A stretch of 64,000 nucleotides of DNA. Source: Mesostigma viride. Its lineage: Eukaryota; Streptophyta; Mesostigmatophyceae; Mesostigmatales; Mesostigmataceae. A program made the position numbers and the translations under genes. The stretch spans positions 2,109,964 through 2,173,963 of the forward strand of contig RPFO01000333.1 of NCBI GenBank assembly GCA_009746045.1, given 5' to 3'. Numbering within the stretch: the first letter of the stretch is position 1; the number at the start of each line of letters is the position of its first letter. The notes beneath the pieces were generated by a model that was not told where the DNA came from, did not search any database, and saw only the letters and a list, made by a program, of their open reading frames with translations. Shown one piece after another: positions 56,726 through 64,000 of the stretch.

Positions 56726-56986
56726 TTAAAAAACTTCTTTCTCGTCCTTTTCACGACGTTGGAACGCCTTGTGTCCAGAAATGGTTGCCTCACTTAATGT
56801 AGAAGAAGCATTCGATGCATTTTTGCAACCCTTGATATCTGTATAACTAACATGTTGGCGCCTGTCATAGCTTCGAGCTGTGACCTGTCCCGTTGCCTTA
56901 TTTACAGTCATTCTCAGACAATCAGGTATACTTGAGCCCACGATGTATAAGGGTGTATAACTGCTGTCATCCTCTTTGTAAAGCAT
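56726..56986 (-). CDS. Unidentified reading frame, possibly a terminal exon
   Basis: 86 codons from an ATG: MLYKEDDSSYTPLYIVGSSI, VNKATGQVTARSYDRRQHVS, ending EKDEKEVF. The frame stays open upstream (QRLPAM) to a CCTAAG that could be a splice acceptor, so it may be the last exon of a longer minus-strand gene. The amino-acid composition looks protein-like and not repeat-derived. No family was recognised. Confidence 0.4.
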   Translation of the reverse strand: MLYKEDDSSYTPLYIVGSSIPDCLRMTVNKATGQVTARSYDRRQHVSYTDIKGCKNASNASSTLSEATISGHKAFQRREKDEKEVF

Positions 56987-57995
56987 TGCTGGCAGACGCT
57001 GACCTTAGGTCCGCAAGCAAACGAGCTCCTACAGGTGGGTCACAGACGGCAGGGAACAGATAGGAAGGATCTAAAGAGACCTTGTCGTCCCATGGGTTGG
57101 GCTGTTCAATGGCTTTGGCCATTTCCTGCGACAGACCGCCCTAACAGGTCCGGTCATGACGATGTCACCACTAACTAGTTAGCCAATCGTGCGAAGTGAG
57201 GCCAAGAGCGCAAGTCACATCCCATGCACTCATCCCACGCCCACTGTATCAATGAGACCACAGTATGTACATCTTACACACAACGACACCGCTCGTATCA
57301 CCAAGGCGGCCATGAACTCCATGCAGAATGGAAACCGACATGCACACACCCATTCACGCTACTGCGCCGTACACATACATGAATGATGGCGTCCCACCCT
57401 TCCTTGCGGCATGCATGCGTACCATACTCGCAGTACCATGGGCACGCAATGCTCACCCGCCCTTAGGGCAGCGCCTCCAAAGCCAGAAGGCCTCACACAG
57501 GTGTGCCCTAGCTGGCATGCGCCCAGAATGCCCCCATCGTGGAATCATCCCATATGAGAATGGATAGTACCCTGGCAACCCGACGACAGAGCAAGATCCT
57601 GCAGGCAAACAACGGCAACCAGGCGCCGCTGGTAAGGAGGACCATGTCTGGGCCTGCCTTTGAAAAAAGAATGGTCCCAGCTCGCAATCGAATGGGACAG
57701 GCACGCCCCACGACCTCACCCACACCACAATTCATGTGCTGACCAAGGCTGCCACCCGTGCAGGCGTCATTCCCGCCCTCTCCCCCTGGAACAAGGTGGA
57801 GTATTCGAACATGCAAGTGGCAGCGCGCACCCACCCGGAAGCGCCGCCCACAAAGCTTGCGCCACCATCCCATGCCACCATCACATGCCCCAGCATGACA
57901 TGCTACCGGCACTGGTCCATACAAGGTACCGTGCCGCAGCCAACAGGTGATCCACATAGACTCATGTGCTGCACCATGCCTCATGTCCTGCGCCC

Positions 57996-58187
57996 CTAAG
58001 CGCTGTGGCCGGACTGCCCCTGCAGCAGCTGCAGCTGGATGGCCAAAAAGTCGCGCCGCAGCTCCACCGACTTCTGGTACATGTCCACATCCAGACCGCG
58101 AAAGTCACGGGCCATGCGGGCGAGCAGCACCATCTTGGGTGCGGTGTGGGAGGGCGGCGCGCAGTCGTCTGCTGTGGTGCCCACGTC
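57996..58187 (-). CDS. Terminal exon of an unidentified minus-strand gene
   Basis: A TTTTCCCCAG acceptor at 58189-58188 is followed by 63 codons: DVGTTADDCAPPSHTAPKMV, LLARMARDFRGLDVDMYQKS, VELRRDFLAIQLQLLQGQSG and a stop. Most of it is predicted helical with regular leucines. Upstream exons were not identified. GC-rich coding bias and the clean acceptor argue for a real exon. Confidence 0.5.
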   Translation of the reverse strand, partial: DVGTTADDCAPPSHTAPKMVLLARMARDFRGLDVDMYQKSVELRRDFLAIQLQLLQGQSGHSA

Positions 58188-59059
58188 CTGGGGAAAAGGA
58201 AAGTAGGGGGTGGGGGTGGGTAGATGGTCACAGGTGGCAGCATTTTTTCCATGCCCAGGTCAGGGCACAGCTGCACGGCACTGTGCTTGTGCGTCTTGCG
58301 GTAAACGTGTAGGGGGCAAATGCAGATTTGCTACAAGGTTGTCATAAACCATCTGGACTGCCACAAGTTTACCCAGCCCCCACACCCGGCATGCATGCTC
58401 TCAGGCATTACTGCCCAATCCCACAAAGATAGATGTCAAGAAAACGCAAGCCTCGTTTGGGACGTCACATAGCAATGACCCCACCCAACCATGCAGGCCC
58501 GCAAGCCCATGCAGCGATGAGCTACTAGGGGTTGCCTTGCCGAACGGTAGAGGGTCATTCTGGAGAAAACAGCCATGTGTCCCAACAACACCCCACGCTC
58601 CGCGAGGGTGAACCTGCAACCACCCCACAGGGTCATCCTGCCATCTTGTAACCCGCCATCTATGAGAAAGCAGGGACACAGATGTAAATGCACACAAGCG
58701 CCGCATGCAGACAGGAAGGCTACGTCTACGCCACCTAGTGTGGCATGGGAGGCAGGCATTTGACTCATGCCCCTGAACCCCGTTCTGCTTCCCTTGCCAC
58801 AACCTGCCCACTCCCTGCTCAACATCGTCTACTGCATGCACACGCCACGCTTCTTCATGGTCATCATGTTTGGCATGCCAGCTAGACTTGTCGTCAACGT
58901 AACTTTATGACAAGTCAGCATGTTACCAAAGCACTCTATAAAGGCATGGTTTGGGAGGGCAGGCGCGGGATTCGGTGTGCGAGCGAGCAACGTTGAAGGC
59001 AGGCAACAGGAAGAGGGGGGGGGGGGGGGAGGAGAGTCGGACAGGAAGCTCACACATGC

Positions 59060-60041
59060 TTTGAGCTGAAAATCTGACCTACGTTGAATAAGAGCCAGCT
59101 TCAGAAACTGCACAAGAGATACAGCCTACAGCTGATTGACAGGCAAAGTGAACTTCCTGCAGCATACCAATCAGACAAAATAAGCACAACCTTGACACCG
59201 CAAGGATCTGCACCATATCAAGCCCAACTCTGTACAAGCCATCCATGGCCACCATCAATACACATGGACGGCTGAGCCCTTGCACTTCCGCTTCGGCTTA
59301 CCAAACATATGTGCGTACTTACAGAATTGTCGCGACAGGCAATGATTTCTCCAATAAATATGAAGAGCGACCCAACGGCGAGCGTGACATCCGAAAGGTG
59401 CGACGCGTCAACTTCCAGGCGAACCTTCCGATGCCTTATAATTAAATGGCGGCCATCGGGCGGATCCAAAATGCTATCAACTCTGCGCACTCGAGAAGAA
59501 TTACACATGTACAGAAATGCAGCCCAGTACCGTCAATGCACAGGCACAGTGTAGAAAAGAAGCGTAGAAGGCCCGAGTTGCCGCGAGACGTGAAGATGAT
59601 ATTACGCTGACGTATATTAAGTGAGACAACGTATCTATGTAAGGATGGTGATGTGGGCATAGCAGGTAACGACAAATTGCGATAATGTTAGTGAAGAGAG
59701 GCTAACATTAATTGACAACTGCACACTAATCGCTAAACGGCAATATCGTCAGCCAGCCATAATTTTAATGTCCACGGCTACACATATCCACCTCCATTTA
59801 TTTCCATAATCCTGAACGACTCGACAAACGCGGAGAAGATAACAGCATGCTCGAGCTACCATGGTCCGGATTCTTCCAGATTTCTCGACTGCGCTGGTTG
59901 TCTCTAAGATATCGCAACGAAAAAAAGCCTATACGGCACGTACATTCCCAAAACCCTGACGCTGCGTCCTTCCATTTCGTGAACCCCGCTGTTAACAATT
60001 TCATCAAGAAACATAATTTCACCGTGGCTGATTCCGTACAT
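59060..60041 (-). CDS. TEN1: TEN1-like CST-complex subunit (telomere capping), C-terminal exons uncertain
   Basis: Exon 1 is 60041-59944: MYGISHGEIMFLDEIVNSGV through SVRVLG, donor GGGAAT/GTACGT. Exon 2 is 59482-59323: acceptor GTGCGCAG, then VDSILDPPDG, VRLEVDASHLSDVTLAVGSL and FIFIGEIIACRDNS, donor TCT/GTAAGT. The join (AT+A) keeps phase. The pattern S-x-R-V-x-G ... L-x-V-D-x-x-H-L-x-D-x-x-x-x-V-G-S-x-x-x-F-I-G-E is that of plant TEN1, a small OB-fold protein that works with CTC1 and STN1 at telomeres and in lagging-strand fill-in. Likely C-terminal pieces, VLMVAMDGL (near 59250) and FLKLALIQRR (from 59107), resemble the family's end, but their splice phases could not be made to fit exon 2, so the 3' limit is provisional. 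Confidence 0.72.
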
Positions 60042-61065
60042 GGCTGCACCTGCCTCCGCTTCCACTAAACGAAAAATCACACAGGGCACATCCTCGCCTC
60101 CCGGATGCTCGGATGCAAACTGAGCAGAATGCGATGACTAGAACAACAACAAACAGACATAGATTGCTAAAAAACTATGAGCTACAGTGCGGATTCCGAG
60201 CAGCTGTGCTTACATCCACATGATCATTAGGGTATGTCTGTGGAAAAGATGAAGGCTACGTCAAGGCCCACAACCAGCGTGCGTGGCTACTTAGCACGAG
60301 CAGCGACGTTGCATGCCCCGCCAATTTAGTATGGCCGCGCACGCCTGTCCAGCGGTGTAAACAGCTGAACTATGGCATGGTCTTGCCCGTGTGGACCTTA
60401 GTAGGTTACGTAATCAAATTTGATTGCCTGTGCATGCAGCAAGATACGCCCGAACTAAACGAGTCTGACCGTGAAATCTTTTTGCGCCCATTTACCCGGA
60501 AATCTGTTTGCGTATCCGCATGTCATCAAATCACAACGATTATAACCGTGTGCAACATATGAGAAAATGATGTCAAGTACGCAAAGACTACGAAAATCTA
60601 GGAGTTCTACTGTAAACTAGTGTAGTACAGTAGACACACTAGAATGAATAGAATCTACACTACACTGTACTTGACCGTGAAATTTGACTACGTGACAACG
60701 TGAGAAAATTATCTACAGGCGCCGTATGTGAGCGGACCACCCACACAACGTGAGAAAAAAAAAAAAGAAAATTTCAATGTGAGAAAATTTCGTTTGTGAG
60801 AACATTGATTGACCTGTCAGTCAGTCAGTCCGTTGGATCCCACGCCGCACATGGGCACCAGAGATTCTGTAGTGGCCGAGGGCCGGATTGACCTGTAATA
60901 ATCGATTTTTTTTCGCAGTATGGTGATCTGCATGGTTCGTACGTTCGTACCCGGAAGATACAAATCCGTGAGACAGCTTCTGAAGCGTGAAACGGGGCAC
61001 TCTCAGATCTCGTGCAATCCAAAAAAGCACATCGCCTGGATGACGTGTTCGCAGCACGTCTTTGT
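60042..61065. other. Intergenic; one unassigned minus-strand frame
   Basis: The gap right of TEN1 would include its promoter. A 78-codon minus-strand frame (60821-61057) with FWIARDLRVPRFTLQKLSHG was noted but not identified. AAAAAAAAAAAAG at about 60750 and repeated ACGTGAGAAAA motifs (60700-60790) are visible. Confidence 0.35.
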
Positions 61066-61245
61066 CAGCTTAATTAATTAATTAGACTCGTGCTCCCGTT
61101 GGGGGGTCACGGAGCATCCCGATGGATGGATGGATGGGTGCAAACAGTCATACCGGTCTAATCTATCTACATCGGCTACATACTACATCTATCTAACAGC
61201 ATTCTAACTGCAACATCTACGGATCTAGACAGCCGCACGCTGCCC
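61066..61245 (-). mobile_element. R3 3' end with short GATG tract and dispersed-repeat flank
   Basis: TTAA tail (61068-61085), GTGCTCCCGTTGGGG hairpin region, about four GATG units, then GTGCAAACAGTCATACCGG, matching the sequence beyond the giant ATGG array at 31419-31520. Confidence 0.7.
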
Positions 61246-63043
61246 TAGGGGAGCTGTTGTCAGCTTGGTGTGTCGAACCAGGCAGGTTGTTGGCATCAAC
61301 TGACTAATTGATGCCGCTACATTCTTTCGGTCCGCCGCATTCTCTTGCTGTGGAGTTCACTTCATTATGCTAAGCAAACGCCCCCGCTCATGCTTGGCCA
61401 TAGCGATGGACTTGAACGTTTTCTCACTTTTCTGCCTTGCGCCCTGCGCGAACCCTTGCTTGGAAGTTGGCGCGCCTGCAGTTTATTCTGTCATTTGTAC
61501 TTCCGCACCCAAAATTTACGCACCGAGTCGCATGCTACCCGTTCAGTAGCCTTCGCACAGGAGTGGTGACATGTCCAGCCAAAATTTCACGGGTACTAGG
61601 GTCTGGCCCCAAGGCTGCCGGCGGCTGCATTGGTCCGGCCCCTAGATAAATATAGGGGCTGCGGCTGAAATCGCCTGCCGGCGGGTGGTCATGGCCCCCA
61701 TATGGCGAGCCTACTGCCAAAGGGGATTTGCCACGTGGCAAGTGCTCGTCTGCTGCGTTGTCTTCACACGCTTCCGCGTTGGCTACTTGTACAATTCGCT
61801 TCCGCGGACACCTTTCAGCGGGGAAAGTCCCCCCGGGCTTCCGGGGAAAATTCAGCAAGCGCTGCGGAACTTCGATACTTAAATTTCGTTTTTTGTTCGT
61901 ACCATACAGCCAATCATTTTGAGCCCGGATCAAATTGTGATCTGGTCACTGAACACGAAAATTTCAGCGCGTTGGGGGGGGGCATATATGGGGGCCGGCT
62001 GTCGGCGCACCGGTGGCGGCGCCCCAGGGGGGCGCTAGCATACTGGGGGCCAGCAAGTTTCGTTCCGGCGGTTGGCATTGGACCCTGAGTTCAATATGGG
62101 GGCCGGACATTTCGACCTGGCGGTGGCGGTATTGGGCCCCCAAATAGCATGGCTGTATGTCACCACTCCTCTTCGCACGTGCACCTGCTCTGGCGCCCTA
62201 GTAGGCGCCACTAGGCTGCTCTGTCCGTTCTGTTCGTCCCTTGTAACGTCGTTGCCGGCTCATGCCGCCGCGTATGCATACGGCATTCGTATTAATCTGC
62301 CCACACCGTCCCGTTCGTTCCTTCCATTCGTATTTATCGACGCGTACCGTACCCTAGCGTCACGCGTCACGCGTCACCGGGTGCTCCCAACACCGGGTGT
62401 GATTTCCAAAAACCCCAAAATGTACCTCGGTTCTACGGTGCACCGGTCTATCGCCCATGCTTTCAACTCGAACCCATTATTTAGGTATTTTCCCCCTGAT
62501 TTTCCCCGAAAAAAAATGGGCTCCGCCAGGCGCCAGGCTCCGCCGACGAAAGTATTAACGACGTATCAACGCACGTTACTTGATTCATAATTTTATGTAC
62601 TGCGTACCTAGAGGGCTATGGCATGCGAATTACTGTTTGGAACTTCCCGGTGGCGTGCGTTCGGGGAAGGCATTCCACAAACACAAGGTTAGGAAATGCG
62701 ACTGTGATAAGCTGCAGCGATCGTGTGTCATCACAAGCGCGCACGTGGGGAAACCCTTGATTTCAGACATGGAAGGTTCGTCTTAATCAGACAACACTGG
62801 ATGTTCCAGCAACGAGCTGTATGCGCATTTAATGCTGGCGGGCACAATCCGTATGCCTGTTTGTAAGTCCTACAAGGTCAACACGCCATGTAGCTTTTCC
62901 TGGCCGTGCGCAACAGGAAATTTGAGAGAAAGGTCTTGGTTGGAAGTTCTACACCGCACGCTTGTTAGCGGCTCAGGCACGGCAGATACTGACAGCAAGA
63001 CCCTAACTTCACTTTGACCCCGTGACAAGGGGCTTTGCGTACC
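61246..63043. other. No gene recognised
   Basis: GC-rich patches with repeated GGGGGCCGG motifs (61600-62150) and a short CGCGTCACGCGTCAC repeat (62340-62375). Short open frames only; this may contain the promoter and 5'UTR of the gene at 63044. Confidence 0.35.
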
Positions 63044-64000
63044 ATGGGCGCCCTCGGCAAACTCGAGATATTGCCAATGGTAAACATTTTGGGTGGGCAT
63101 CCCGTAGGAGTCACTCCAGATCTGCTGCGGCCGTTGTCCAACTGTGGAGCCGCCAACCTCGCAAGCAACCCGCTCCACGCTTCCCCCGCCTTCGCGCCTG
63201 GCTTCTGCGTCCGAGCCCCGACCGTCTACTCCTCGGACGATGACGAGCAACCGCGGCGCTTGTCATCCGGCTTCTCGATCTCGCTCGACCACCTCGCCCC
63301 CAGCGGCGACATTGAGTTCGAGGACAGCAGCCCAACCGGCGCCCGTCCCCGGCTCTTAAGCCACAACCGGGCGGGCGGCGAGAGGGTCGCTCTCAAGCTG
63401 GTGCAGTCGTGCGAGCTGCGTGCGCGGGAGCGATCCGCCTTGCTGGCGATGGCACAAAACGTGCGCGCCGTGCGGGGCGCAGAGGCCCGTGAGCGTGCGC
63501 TCATCGTGCAGGAAGCCCAGCGCGCACAGAGGGCGATCGAGAAGGCGGACGATGAGCTGGCGGCCGCGCGGCGCGAGATGCGTGATGCGCGGCGGAAGGT
63601 ACTCGACCATGAGCACCGCGCCAAGGCGGTGGCGGCCGACAGCCGCATCGCGCGGGACATTGCGGAGGAGGACGCGCGCCGGCGCCGCGAGGCCGAGGAG
63701 GAGGCCAGAAGGAGAGCCGAGGCGGCCAGGGTGGAGCGGGAAGCGCGGCTGGCAGCAGAAGAGAGGGTGAGGAAGGAAGCCGAGGAAGCGCTTGCCCGGG
63801 AGAACCAAGCCAAGCAAGCGGCAGCGGCACAGGCACAGCAGGAGGCGCAGGCACGGGCACAGGCGGCCGCCAGCCAGTCTTCAGGTCCTGATGGGAAACC
63901 AGCGGTGGGGCTGGGTGCAATCAGCGGGGCAGCAGCGTCATCGGCCCAGGGCAAGGTCGTCAAGGCCGGGCCAAGGGTACATGTGTCCCCTAGTGCGGAG
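63044..64000 (+). CDS. Coiled-coil protein, N-terminal 319 codons, runs off the window
   Basis: An open frame from ATG 63044 (ACCATGGGC) to the last base, with no stop. Residues 1-110 are mixed, with an acidic YSSDDDEQPRR and a Ser-rich SGFSISLDHLAPSGDIEFED. Residues about 120-285 are a long, highly charged helix rich in Glu, Arg, Ala (EEDARRRREAEEEARRRAEA, EERVRKEAEEALARENQAKQ), then Ala/Gln-rich sequence. The layout (acidic start, long charged helix with HEHRAKA) recalls the N-terminal half of mRNA-export factor GLE1, but coiled coils mimic one another and the diagnostic C-terminal domain is outside the window. The GC-rich third positions match the host genes. The open minus-strand frame across it is a shadow. 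Confidence 0.7.
   Translation, partial: MGALGKLEILPMVNILGGHPVGVTPDLLRPLSNCGAANLASNPLHASPAFAPGFCVRAPTVYSSDDDEQPRRLSSGFSISLDHLAPSGDIEFEDSSPTGARPRLLSHNRAGGERVALKLVQSCELRARERSALLAMAQNVRAVRGAEARERALIVQEAQRAQRAIEKADDELAAARREMRDARRKVLDHEHRAKAVAADSRIARDIAEEDARRRREAEEEARRRAEAARVEREARLAAEERVRKEAEEALARENQAKQAAAAQAQQEAQARAQAAASQSSGPDGKPAVGLGAISGAAASSAQGKVVKAGPRVHVSPSAE

Noticed and set aside
63226-63963. 245-codon minus-strand frame
   Set aside because: Ser/Ala/Arg-rich shadow of the plus-strand coiled-coil frame, which has a better start and host-like codon use.

Overview
The window looks like nuclear DNA of a photosynthetic eukaryote, most likely a chlorophyte green alga. The evidence is GT-AG introns, GC-rich exons in long introns, a chloroplast sulfolipid enzyme (SQD1), plant-like CDCA7 and TEN1 homologues, plant-type CCCTAAA repeats and many simple-sequence tracts. 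The species was not identified. No rRNA, canonical tRNA, CRISPR array or prokaryotic operon was seen.

Layout. 1-2.55 kb: the last two exons of SQD1. 2.9-7.0 kb: LINE fragments, one carrying a reverse transcriptase that is split by another LINE. 8.6-16.2 kb: a gene island with a small zinc-binding protein (minus) head-to-head with an eight-exon CDCA7-like gene (plus). 16.9-56.4 kb: an almost continuous stack of nested transposable elements. 56.4-64 kb: a second gene island with two unidentified exons, a TEN1-like telomere-capping gene (minus) and the start of a long coiled-coil protein running off the end (plus).

The mobile-element block can be read as a stratigraphy because many insertions keep target-site duplications (TSDs). 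The commonest element, here called R2, is about 2.0-2.3 kb and carries only a LINE-type ORF1 protein, then a 3'UTR, a small hairpin and an AT-rich tail; no ORF2 is seen in any copy. Copies are interrupted by truncated LINEs (R1, R4, R5), by a short element with a tRNA-like T-arm, and by each other. From 36.7 to 50.1 kb a Copia-like element is split by a TTAA-flanked terminal-inverted-repeat element and by an LTR element that carries only gag. That LTR element's 5' LTR is split by a tyrosine-recombinase (DIRS-like) retroelement. Removing each insertion with one TSD copy rejoins the Copia reading frame in both places.

Family names R1-R5 are local labels. R1 is a LINE with an RT and a (CTTA)n tail. 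R2 is the ORF1-only element. R3 is LINE fragments ending in a GTGCTCC hairpin and a TTAA tail. R4 is a LINE 3' end with an AATTT tail. R5 is a LINE with a PD-D nuclease-like C-terminus. Identifications rest on reading motifs by eye; no database search or alignment was run.
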